Shown in pieces: positions 1-6,174 of a DNA stretch of 9,129 nt. Positions within the stretch are counted from its first letter, which is position 1. Each line of letters opens with the position of its first letter. Origin of the DNA: JBFFSQ01 sp041572275 (GTDB lineage: Bacteria; Pseudomonadota; Gammaproteobacteria; SZUA-229); assembly GCA_041572275.1 (NCBI GenBank), contig JBFFSQ010000115.1, forward strand, positions 1 through 9,129. Direction: 5' to 3'. The position numbers and the translations under genes are program-made. The notes beneath the pieces were generated by a model, which did no database searches, was not told the DNA's origin, and saw only the letters and a list, made by a program, of their open reading frames with translations.

Positions 1-2
1 CA

Positions 3-191
3 GGGCCGGTCTCCGGGCTTATGGGAACCCATGTCAATCGCCTTCCCATGCCTGCTGCACAGTGGCTTCGTGATCGACATATCCCATTTACCGTTGCGGG
101 GGCAGCGCTGGACTTTAACCAGCTTCCCGATTATCCCCTTTTCAGGGGCACCCTGGGTCAATGTATTATTACAGCGCGAATAATAAGGTAA
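3..191 (+). CDS. C-terminal end of an unrecognised protein (partial, 5' end outside window)
   Basis: Reading from base 3 gives an open frame of 62 codons ending in TAA at 189-191, with no stop back to the window edge. The peptide has a protein-like mix of residues (for example HVNRLPMPAAQWLRDR, then a basic tail TARIIR). I do not recognise the family. No signal, membrane segment or catalytic motif can be assigned from so short a piece. The frame starting at base 1 is also open, to a TAA at 181-183, and so is one minus-strand frame, so the coding choice rests only on how natural the peptide looks. The stretch is more GC-rich than the intergenic DNA that follows, which agrees with coding sequence ending here. 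Confidence 0.45.
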   Translation, partial: GPVSGLMGTHVNRLPMPAAQWLRDRHIPFTVAGAALDFNQLPDYPLFRGTLGQCIITARIIR

Positions 192-267
192 ATACACGAC
201 ATCCAGCAAATGTTATTTGAATTTTCTTAAGATCATCGTTAGCAATCAACAACTTAGCGTATTTACC
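187..267. repeat. Widely spaced 9-bp inverted repeat in a convergent intergenic gap
   Basis: GGTAAATAC at 187-195 is repeated as its exact reverse complement GTATTTACC at 259-267. The left arm overlaps the stop codon of the left-edge gene. The 63-base spacing makes a simple terminator hairpin unlikely, and no T-run follows either arm. The rest of 192-345 shows no supported gene. It is AT-rich and sits between two converging genes, so any role in RNA 3'-end formation is inference. Confidence 0.3.
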
Positions 268-323
268 GTTCAGGCTCAGATTTAAACCCGGCATTGAAAG
301 CAACGTAATGATAATGGATGGCT

Positions 324-339
324 ATATTTTAAAAGATAT
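324..339. other. AT-rich near-palindrome just beyond the minus-strand gene's stop
   Basis: ATATTTTAAAAGATAT is self-complementary apart from one bulged base. It lies 7 bases beyond the stop codon of the minus-strand gene at 346-876, where a 3'-end signal would be expected. It has no GC stem, so it would be a weak intrinsic terminator at best. A protein-binding site is equally possible. Confidence 0.2.
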
Positions 340-345
340 CTATCG

Positions 346-876
346 CTAACAATTATAACGACAAACATTCATTGCCAGATATTGCTGATACGCCTCACCA
401 TTAGCCAGCCATTGACTGACCTTTTGTTCAACTGTGCCGGCTGTCAACGCCGCCTGATCAATTTCACAATACACGCCATAGCGATGACGAGGACTCTCAC
501 TCGTCTCCACAACAACCTCACCACCTTCGACGAACAGCGTGCATTGCGGGATCTCGCCATAGCGTGCAGCAAAAGCGTTGGCGCCATGCTTTTTAATATA
601 ATAATCGACCTGTCGATTAAATCCCGACTCACTCAGCGGATGCTGCAGGTAATACTGCGTCAGTATCTGTTCGGCATCGGAAACAATATTCTTTTTTATT
701 GAACTTAAATCATTGGCCGAATAATCTGCCGAATGAACAATAACATTATGAGCTGTAGATGCCCCAACTGTTAGCGCCTGATCATCAACCAGCAGCAAAC
801 CATTGCCGTCCATAACAGACTGCCAGTCATCGTCATTAAGCTGATTAAGTAGCGCTAGAAAAATGTCTGTGTTCAC
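346..876 (-). CDS. Hypothetical cytoplasmic protein, 176 aa, GTG start
   Basis: I do not recognise this family. The frame runs from GTG at 874-876 to TAG at 346-348. An in-frame TGA two codons upstream (880-882) makes GTG the earliest possible start, and AGGTG about 10 bases upstream is a plausible ribosome binding site. The product is acidic near its N terminus (NDDDWQSVMDGNG). It has no signal peptide or membrane segment, so it is probably cytoplasmic. The middle (residues 60-105) looks helical and charged, followed by beta-like stretches around 110-140 (TLFVEGGEVVVET). Four cysteines are present (112, 137, 172, 176), and the last two form a C-x3-C at the extreme C terminus. It is transcribed away from the transporter operon. 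Nothing in the sequence ties it functionally to that operon beyond a shared intergenic region. Confidence 0.7.
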   Translation of the reverse strand: MNTDIFLALLNQLNDDDWQSVMDGNGLLLVDDQALTVGASTAHNVIVHSADYSANDLSSIKKNIVSDAEQILTQYYLQHPLSESGFNRQVDYYIKKHGANAFAARYGEIPQCTLFVEGGEVVVETSESPRHRYGVYCEIDQAALTAGTVEQKVSQWLANGEAYQQYLAMNVCRYNC

Positions 877-910
877 AATTCACTCACACCTGAAATATTT
901 TGTACTCAAT

Positions 911-916
911 ATTATA
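911..916 (-). promoter_or_regulatory. Possible -10 box for the minus-strand hypothetical gene
   Basis: The minus strand reads TATAAT at 916-911, a perfect sigma-70 -10 hexamer about 35 bases upstream of the GTG start. A good -35 match (TTGACT, minus strand, 944-939) lies on the same strand, but the spacer is 22 bp, longer than the usual 16-18. The pair is therefore not a convincing promoter as it stands. The hexamer alone is reported. Confidence 0.3.
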
Positions 917-1044
917 CGCTGCGGTGATGGCTTTTTTCAGTCAAACCCGTAATATCAACATGATCGACTTTTCACTAGCAGCTGATCGAATGGCGCAGCT
1001 AACCATTTCTATCGGGGTTTCAACACCAAAACTTGAGAAACATC

Positions 1045-1602
1045 ATGTTAAAAACAATTATCAAATCAATCGTTCTGCTCACCAGCATCAGCATGTTCAA
1101 CCCACCTGCACTGGCTATGGATGCAGCCGATGTTCCGGAAAACAAACGAACCAACCCAGGCATCTACCTGAGCTCAATTGAAGCGGCTACTTTCATGAAG
1201 GACAATAGCAAATACGCACTATTTATCGATGTTCGTGATCCCCATGAATTCCAGACCACGGGCATGGCTGACTCTGTCGACTACAACGTGCCTTTCTACT
1301 TCATCAACACCAATCAATGGGACAACGAAAAAAGTCGTTTTAAATTTGAAGCCAATCCCGAGTTTATAAAAGAGGTCAACAAACGTTACCAGGCAAAGGG
1401 CCTGTCAGGCTTTGATGCCATCATCGTCATCTGCACGTCTGGAACACGTGCCGCCAAAGCGGTTAATGCTCTGGCCGAGACCGGCTATAAAAATGTTCAG
1501 ACAGTTGTCGATGGCTATAATGGCTGGAAAAACAACAATCTCAAATGGAGCCGAAAACTTGATCGATCAAAAATGTATGGCAAGGTAGCTTCAGCACAGT
1601 AA
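1045..1602 (+). CDS. Exported rhodanese-like domain protein, 185 aa
   Basis: This is a single-domain rhodanese homologue with a Sec signal peptide, so it should act in the periplasm. Rhodaneses carry sulfane sulfur as a persulfide on a catalytic cysteine; the donor and acceptor here are unknown. Residues 1-24 form a signal (MLKTIIKS, a hydrophobic core, then PALA before the likely cut). The domain shows the N-terminal FIDVRDPHEF motif (residues 61-69) and the active loop CTSGTR with Cys130 and Arg135, a complete C-x4-R loop. A polar insert around residues 85-115 separates the two halves. I chose ATG 1045 over an in-frame TTG at 1033 because GAG at 1035-1037 sits 7 bases before the ATG and the signal peptide then starts normally. 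It is the first gene of the train, 26 bp ahead of the RND gene, which suggests co-transcription. Confidence 0.9.
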   Translation: MLKTIIKSIVLLTSISMFNPPALAMDAADVPENKRTNPGIYLSSIEAATFMKDNSKYALFIDVRDPHEFQTTGMADSVDYNVPFYFINTNQWDNEKSRFKFEANPEFIKEVNKRYQAKGLSGFDAIIVICTSGTRAAKAVNALAETGYKNVQTVVDGYNGWKNNNLKWSRKLDRSKMYGKVASAQ

Positions 1603-1628
1603 TCAGGAACCATAAAAAAGGGAATAAA

Positions 1629-3911
1629 ATGATAATAAGGTATACCGAATGGATTTTAAAATGGCGCTACCTGGTTGTACTACTTTCAGTCATTACCGTC
1701 CTGTTTCTAGCAAGTGGAGGTAAAAAGCTGGCATTCAAAAGCGACTACCGTGTTTTCTTTAGTAAAGAAAATCCCCAGTTAAACGCTTTTGAAAACCTGC
1801 AAAACACATACACTAAAGATGACAATGTATTATTCGTCATCACGCCTAAAGACAGCAAGGTATTTACACCTGAAGTCCTTATCGCCATTCAGGACATTAC
1901 CCAACAAGCCTGGCAGATACCTCATTCTATTCGTGTTGACTCCATCACCAACTTTCAGCATACCTATGCAGAAGATGATGACCTGATCGTCGATGACCTG
2001 GTTACCGAACCGGCTGAGATGAATGATGAAGATTTGTCTTATGTACAAAATACCGCCCTGGCCGAACCATTATTGTTGAATCGATTAATTTCAAAAAACA
2101 GTGCGCATACCGGTGTAAACGTTACCATTCAGTTGCCAGGCATCAACGAAATGAAAGAGGTTCCTGAAGTCGTCAGCTTTGCTCGACAAATGAAAGCAGA
2201 CTACGAAAACAGATATCCCGCTGTTGAAATCCGTCTGGCTGGTATGGTGATGATGAACAATGCCTTCCCCGAAGCCAGTCAGGCTGACTTTAAAGTCCTT
2301 ATTCCAACCGCCTTTGCCATCATTATAGTTGTGCTTCTGCTTTTATTACGTGGTTTTTCTGGCACAGCAGCTACGGTTATTCTGGTTGCTTTTTCCATCA
2401 TGGCCGCCATGGGCACTGCTGGCTGGTTAGGGATGTTTTTAACACCACCATCTGCCTCTGCTCCCACCATTATATTAACCATTGCGATTGCAGGTGCCGT
2501 TCATCTACTGGTTACCATGCTGCAGGAAATACACAAGGGCACCAGCAAGCATGATGCTATTGTAGAAAGCATGCGGGTTAACTTCATGCCTATATTCATT
2601 ACCAGCTTAACCACCACTCTGGGCTTTTTAAGTCTAAATTCCAGTGATGCTCCACCCTTTCGCGATCTGGGTAACATTGCCTCATTTGGCGTCGTCGCTG
2701 CCTTTATTCTCACCATGACATTCCTACCTGCACTGATGTCGACATTACCAATCAAGGCCAAACATCTAGTGGCCGGTACCGGCCTGATGGACAGGCTTGG
2801 CGGTTTTGTTGTTAAAAAACGCACACCTCTTTTATATGGTTTTAGTATCGCAGTTGTGGTGTTAATCAGTTTTATACCGAGCAACCAGCTCAACGATGTG
2901 TTCGTCAAATATTTCGATGAGTCAGTGGAATTTCGACGCGATACTGATTACACATCTGAACATCTCACGGGTACTTACACCATCGCGTATTCACTTGACA
3001 GCGGAGAAGCAGAAGGCGTTAGCAACCCGGCTTTTTTGGCGCAGGTTGAGAAATTTGCTAACTGGTATCGCCAGCAACCGGAAACCATTCATGTCAGTAG
3101 CATTACCGATACCTTCAAACGCCTGAACAAGAATATGCATGCCGACAATCCAGCTTACTACACACTCCCAGATAATCGCGAACTCGCGGCTCAGTATCTT
3201 TTGCTCTATGAGATGTCCCTGCCCTATGGTCTTGATCTTAACAACCAGATTGATGTAGCTAAACGGGCGACGCGATTGAATATCACCCTGAAAACCATCT
3301 CGTCCAATCAGATTCTTGCATTGGAACAAAGAGCTACTGACTGGATGAAACAAAATACACCGGCAATGACCACTGATGGCGCCAGCCCTGCTATCATGTT
3401 TGCTCACATCGGCAAGCGCAATATTATCAGCATGCTCACTGGCACTACCGTGGCCCTGGCACTAATCTCACTGGTACTGATCATCACACTGGGTTCCATC
3501 AAATACGGTATTGTCAGCCTGATTCCCAACCTGTTCCCGGCCGGTGTCGCCTTTGGCATCTGGGGCATAGCCGTGGGTGAGGTTGGCCTTGCACTGTCTG
3601 TGGTTACCGCCATGACCCTGGGTATTGTGGTCGATGATACGGTGCATTTCATCAGCAAATACCTGCGGGCACGTCGGGAAAACAATCTGGATACACATGA
3701 AGCGGTACACTATGCGTTCAAAAATGTAGGGGTAGCCTTGTGGGTTACCTCAGTTGTGCTGGTAGCCGGATTCATGACTCTGTCGCTATCGTCTTTCCAA
3801 CTCAATTCCGGCATGGGCCTTATGACCAGTATTATCATCTCGATTGCACTGGTGCTGGACTTCCTGCTGCTGCCACCTTTATTAATGAAAATTGACGCTA
3901 TTAAGCAATAA
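1629..3911 (+). CDS. RND superfamily (MMPL/HAE3-type) inner-membrane transporter, 760 aa
   Basis: Predicted proton-driven permease of the RND superfamily, in the MMPL/HpnN-like branch whose members move lipids and other hydrophobic molecules. The layout is the classic duplicated one: TM1 near residues 14-30, a large periplasmic loop (31-222), TM2-TM6 (about 223-371), TM7 (401-417), a second loop (418-600), and TM8-TM12 (about 602-752). Loop 1 opens with the family signature SDYRVFFSKENPQ (38-50). TM10 carries the likely proton-relay pair Asp669-Asp670 in VDDTVHF. The matching site in TM4 reads IAGAVH (residues 287-292) with no acid. The start ATG follows an AAGGGA-like ribosome binding site. 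The stop is 11 bp ahead of the LolA-like gene, whose AGGA binding site overlaps this stop. The specific substrate cannot be read from sequence. Confidence 0.92.
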   Translation: MIIRYTEWILKWRYLVVLLSVITVLFLASGGKKLAFKSDYRVFFSKENPQLNAFENLQNTYTKDDNVLFVITPKDSKVFTPEVLIAIQDITQQAWQIPHSIRVDSITNFQHTYAEDDDLIVDDLVTEPAEMNDEDLSYVQNTALAEPLLLNRLISKNSAHTGVNVTIQLPGINEMKEVPEVVSFARQMKADYENRYPAVEIRLAGMVMMNNAFPEASQADFKVLIPTAFAIIIVVLLLLLRGFSGTAATVILVAFSIMAAMGTAGWLGMFLTPPSASAPTIILTIAIAGAVHLLVTMLQEIHKGTSKHDAIVESMRVNFMPIFITSLTTTLGFLSLNSSDAPPFRDLGNIASFGVVAAFILTMTFLPALMSTLPIKAKHLVAGTGLMDRLGGFVVKKRTPLLYGFSIAVVVLISFIPSNQLNDVFVKYFDESVEFRRDTDYTSEHLTGTYTIAYSLDSGEAEGVSNPAFLAQVEKFANWYRQQPETIHVSSITDTFKRLNKNMHADNPAYYTLPDNRELAAQYLLLYEMSLPYGLDLNNQIDVAKRATRLNITLKTISSNQILALEQRATDWMKQNTPAMTTDGASPAIMFAHIGKRNIISMLTGTTVALALISLVLIITLGSIKYGIVSLIPNLFPAGVAFGIWGIAVGEVGLALSVVTAMTLGIVVDDTVHFISKYLRARRENNLDTHEAVHYAFKNVGVALWVTSVVLVAGFMTLSLSSFQLNSGMGLMTSIIISIALVLDFLLLPPLLMKIDAIKQ

Positions 3912-3914
3912 GGA
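3911..3914 (+). promoter_or_regulatory. Ribosome binding site of the LolA-like gene overlapping the RND stop
   Basis: AGGA begins on the last base of the RND stop codon (TAA, 3909-3911) and lies 8 bases before ATG 3923. This overlap suggests that translation of the carrier gene follows termination on the transporter gene, keeping their levels linked. Confidence 0.6.
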
Positions 3915-3922
3915 CCTCAAAG

Positions 3923-4714
3923 ATGAAACAAGTAACAATAAAAACACTCTTTATCGTATTGTCCTTAATAGCCAGTAATCCATGTATCGCGGAAACCGAT
4001 GAGGAAAAAGGCCTCGCAATCGCTACCGAAGCAGACAGGCGTGATACCGGCTTTAAGGACTCAATTGCTAACATGACCATGGAACTTAAAAACAAACAGG
4101 GTCAAACCAGTGTGCGTAATGTACGGGTCAAAACACTCGAAGTTGAGGGCGATGGTGATAAAGGATTATCCATTTTCGACACACCAAAAGATATCAAAGG
4201 CACTGCATCCCTGACCTATTCCCATGCTCTACAACCGGATGAGCAATGGCTCTACTTGCCGGCTTTAAAACGCGTCAAACGTATCAGCTCAAAAAACAAA
4301 TCCGGTCCTTTTATGGGCAGTGAATTCGCTTATGAAGATATTTCCTCCCAGGAAATTGAAAAATATACGTACAAGTTCATCAAGGAAGAAACCATCAATG
4401 GTATCGAATGTTTCGTCGTCGAGCGTTATCCTGCATACAAACACTCTGGCTATACCCGCCAGCTTGCCTGGATCAACAAGCAGGAATATCGTCCCGAAAG
4501 AATTATATTTTATGACAGAAAAAACACACTGTTAAAAACACTGAATTATTCTGGTTATAAACAATATCTGGGCAAATACTGGCGCGCAGAAACCATGCAC
4601 ATGGTCAATCACCAGACGGGAAAATCAACCCTGCTAACCTGGCATGAATATGTGTTTCAAACAGGCCTGACTGATAAGGACTTTAACCGTAATAGCCTGA
4701 AACGTGCCAAATAA
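3923..4714 (+). CDS. Secreted LolA-like 'outer membrane lipoprotein-sorting' family protein, 263 aa
   Basis: It resembles the LolA-like family usually annotated as outer membrane lipoprotein-sorting protein (Pfam PF17131). These are predicted periplasmic half-barrel proteins able to hold an acyl chain or other hydrophobe. Residues 1-23 form a signal peptide (hydrophobic 8-17, likely cut CIA/ET). Cys21 lies before the cut and has no lipobox, so a soluble periplasmic protein is more likely than a lipoprotein. Family-typical segments are visible: QWLYLPALKRVKRI (108-121), SGPFMGSEFAYEDI (127-140), a YKF/ECFVVERYP strand pair (150-170) and RPERIIFYD (190-198). The length is normal for the family. 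Its tight placement between an RND permease and an outer-membrane barrel suggests it passes cargo across the periplasm. It is not the housekeeping LolA, judging by context and sequence. The specific cargo is unknown. Confidence 0.88.
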   Translation: MKQVTIKTLFIVLSLIASNPCIAETDEEKGLAIATEADRRDTGFKDSIANMTMELKNKQGQTSVRNVRVKTLEVEGDGDKGLSIFDTPKDIKGTASLTYSHALQPDEQWLYLPALKRVKRISSKNKSGPFMGSEFAYEDISSQEIEKYTYKFIKEETINGIECFVVERYPAYKHSGYTRQLAWINKQEYRPERIIFYDRKNTLLKTLNYSGYKQYLGKYWRAETMHMVNHQTGKSTLLTWHEYVFQTGLTDKDFNRNSLKRAK

Positions 4715-4742
4715 AACGAAAGCTATACACACTTAAGACACC

Positions 4743-5957
4743 ATGAAGAAAAATCTGCTACTAGCCCTGGCCTTTGTCCTTCCGACGACTCAGGCCGCCG
4801 AATGGTCCGGCAACTTTGCTGTGCAAAATCGTTATTTTCTACACGATCCACTGACGCAGAACGCAGAGCAGCATAATAACTATGTATCAATATCGGCCGA
4901 GCCCGAGTTCTACCATAGCTGGGATGATGACAGACAAAGCCTGACCTTCACTCCCTATGCTCGTATCGACCAGTACGATAACGAGCGCTCTCATGGCGAC
5001 ATACGCGAATTAAACTGGCAGCGTGTGTTTGATGGCTGGGAACTTAAAGCCGGTATCAGCAAAGTCTTCTGGGGAGTCACAGAATCACAGCATCTGGTCG
5101 ATATCATCAATCAAACCGATTCCGTCGAAAACATCGACGGTGAAGACAAGTTGGGACAACCCATGGTCAATGCACTCTATGAACACGATCTGGGAACCCT
5201 GAGTCTGTTTGTCCTACCTGGGTTTCGAGAACGCACTTTCGCCGATATTGAAGGTCGGCCTCGCAGTTACCCAGTCGTCGATACAAATCAGGTACTCTAT
5301 GAGTCATCGGATGAAGACAACCACATCGACTATGCCCTGCGCTGGTTTCAAATACTCGGCGACTGGGAAATTGGATTATCCTGGTTCAATGGCACCAGCC
5401 GTGAACCGGTATTCATGCCAGGCACAAATAATGGTCAAGCCATACTGATACCCTACTATCCTCAAATGACACAAACCGGCCTGGATGTGCAGATGACCAC
5501 TGAAGCATGGTTGTGGAAACTGGAGCTCATCGCCCGCGACTGGACCACTATAGACTCTCAGACTCAGCTGCTGACAGCTGAAGACTATCTCGCCTTAACC
5601 ACCGGTTTTGAATATACCTTTGTTGGCGTATTTGAATCAGATGCCGACCTCGGACTGGTTATGGAATATCTTTACGATGATAGAGGTGATGAGACAACTG
5701 GATTTTTTGACAATGACATAATGACGGGCCTGCGGCTGGCACTGAACGATGAGCAATCATCTGAAGCCCTACTGGGCATCATCTTGGATGTGGATAACCA
5801 GGAAAATCTTGTTAGCCTGGAGGCAAGCCGCAGATTGAATAACAACTGGAAACTGGAACTCGAAATACGCAGCTTTCATCACATTAAGCTTCAAAGTCGT
5901 CTAGCCGGTTTTAAAAATGATGACTTCATCCAGCTCGACCTTGCTTATTATTTTTAA
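4743..5957 (+). CDS. Predicted outer-membrane beta-barrel protein, 404 aa
   Basis: No named family is certain. It resembles uncharacterised porin-like proteins found beside RND/LolA-like genes. Residues 1-19 are a signal peptide (MKKNLLLALAFVLP, cut after TTQAA or one residue earlier). The mature part is rich in alternating aromatic and polar strands with short acidic turns (for example WELKAGISKVFW, ALRWFQILGDWEIGLSWF, WLWKLELIARDW). The chain ends LAYYF, and a terminal Phe is the usual outer-membrane assembly signal. A distinctive block lies at about 109-141 (FWGVTESQHLVDIINQTD and then KLGQPM), perhaps an inward-folded segment. The upstream ribosome binding site is weak (a TTAAGA stretch), and the gene starts 28 bp after the LolA-like gene. 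It probably supplies the outer-membrane step of the system, as exit pore or acceptor; that role is inferred from position. Confidence 0.82.
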   Translation: MKKNLLLALAFVLPTTQAAEWSGNFAVQNRYFLHDPLTQNAEQHNNYVSISAEPEFYHSWDDDRQSLTFTPYARIDQYDNERSHGDIRELNWQRVFDGWELKAGISKVFWGVTESQHLVDIINQTDSVENIDGEDKLGQPMVNALYEHDLGTLSLFVLPGFRERTFADIEGRPRSYPVVDTNQVLYESSDEDNHIDYALRWFQILGDWEIGLSWFNGTSREPVFMPGTNNGQAILIPYYPQMTQTGLDVQMTTEAWLWKLELIARDWTTIDSQTQLLTAEDYLALTTGFEYTFVGVFESDADLGLVMEYLYDDRGDETTGFFDNDIMTGLRLALNDEQSSEALLGIILDVDNQENLVSLEASRRLNNNWKLELEIRSFHHIKLQSRLAGFKNDDFIQLDLAYYF

Positions 5958-5985
5958 ATAATTCTGGCCTGTCCTATAACCAGAT

Positions 5986-6009
5986 ATTCATTTCTCTCGT
6001 GAATTTTTT
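5986..6009 (+). terminator. Weak terminator-like hairpin after the barrel gene
   Basis: ATTCA (5986-5990) pairs with TGAAT (6000-6004) around a 9-base loop and is followed by a run of six T (6004-6009). The stem is only 5 bp and AT-rich, so it would be inefficient. Its T-run touches the first TTGACT box of the next promoter region. Partial read-through from the upstream operon into the second RND gene remains possible. Confidence 0.25.
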
Positions 6010-6035
6010 GACTATTGTCATTTCTGTTGACTATT
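6008..6035 (+). repeat. Direct repeat TTGACTATT x2 upstream of the second RND gene
   Basis: TTGACTATT occurs at 6008-6016 and again at 6027-6035, offset by 19 bp. Each copy contains a TTGACT hexamer that can serve as a -35 box. The repetition may therefore mark two overlapping promoters or a pair of regulator half-sites. Confidence 0.5.
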
Positions 6036-6056
6036 TTAAAATCACTAAACCATAAT
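6027..6056 (+). promoter_or_regulatory. Candidate sigma-70 promoter for the second RND gene
   Basis: TTGACT (6027-6032) is followed after an 18-bp spacer by CATAAT (6051-6056), five of six matches to the consensus at each hexamer. An alternative uses TTGACT at 6008-6013 with TATTTT at 6032-6037, also with an 18-bp spacer. Either would give a leader of roughly 110-130 bases before ATG 6175. This is inferred from consensus matching only. Confidence 0.5.
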
Positions 6057-6078
6057 TTACTTATAATTCCTATGGTTT
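6047..6078. promoter_or_regulatory. Perfect 8-bp dyad overlapping the candidate -10 box (possible operator)
   Basis: AAACCATA (6047-6054) and TATGGTTT (6071-6078) are exact reverse complements separated by 16 bases. The left arm overlaps the CATAAT -10 hexamer, and the right arm covers the expected transcription start region. Because transcription would begin inside or after the dyad, a protein-binding operator is a better fit than an RNA hairpin. TTTTT at 6076-6080 would otherwise suggest a weak terminator of upstream transcripts. Confidence 0.4.
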
Positions 6079-6101
6079 TTGATCTACTTCAACAATCTTG
6101 C

Positions 6102-6130
6102 GCCAGCACGCCACAATAATGTGCTCTGGC
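6102..6130 (+). other. Possible leader hairpin upstream of the second RND gene
   Basis: GCCAGCAC (6102-6109) can pair with GTGCTCTGGC (6121-6130), with a two-base bulge on the right side and an 11-base loop. It lies in the predicted 5' untranslated leader, about 30 bases ahead of the ribosome binding site. No T-run follows, so it is not a terminator. A role in mRNA stability or translation is only a guess. Confidence 0.25.
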
Positions 6131-6161
6131 AAACAACAATTAAAATATACAAGTTTGTCAG

Positions 6162-6166
6162 GGAGG
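6162..6166 (+). promoter_or_regulatory. Strong ribosome binding site that fixes the second RND start
   Basis: GGAGG ends 8 bases before ATG 6175. This supports that ATG over the in-frame TTG at 6079, which would add 32 residues from a region that looks like leader rather than protein. Confidence 0.8.
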
Positions 6167-6174
6167 ACACATTC

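Noticed and set aside
221..349. Open plus-strand frame of 42 codons in the left intergenic gap, with ATG at 308
   Set aside because: A run this long is expected by chance, no ribosome binding site precedes the ATG, only 13 codons follow it, and it overlaps the end of the minus-strand gene.
869..890. CRP-like site overlapping the start of the minus-strand gene
   Set aside because: On the minus strand the TGTGA motif is repeated in the same direction rather than as TGTGA-N6-TCACA, and the location over the start codon is unusual for activation.
976..1001. Imperfect inverted repeat TAGCAGC / GCAGCTA ahead of the rhodanese
   Set aside because: The arms are 7 bases with a central mismatch, and no convincing -35/-10 pair is nearby, so it is not distinguishable from chance.
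900..1181. Open frame of 93 codons with a TTG start, crossing into the rhodanese gene
   Set aside because: It overlaps the rhodanese signal peptide region in another frame, has no good ribosome binding site, and its peptide is rich in His, Gln and Asn with no family resemblance.
2501..2908. Long minus-strand open frames inside both RND genes (such as 2501-2908 and 7878-8225)
   Set aside because: They lie wholly opposite well-supported transporter coding sequence, and their peptides are basic, low-quality mirror products typical of antisense shadow frames.
6079..6174. N-terminal extension of the second RND protein from TTG 6079
   Set aside because: The 32 extra residues have no counterpart in the first permease, the TTG lacks a ribosome binding site, and ATG 6175 has a strong GGAGG at the right distance.
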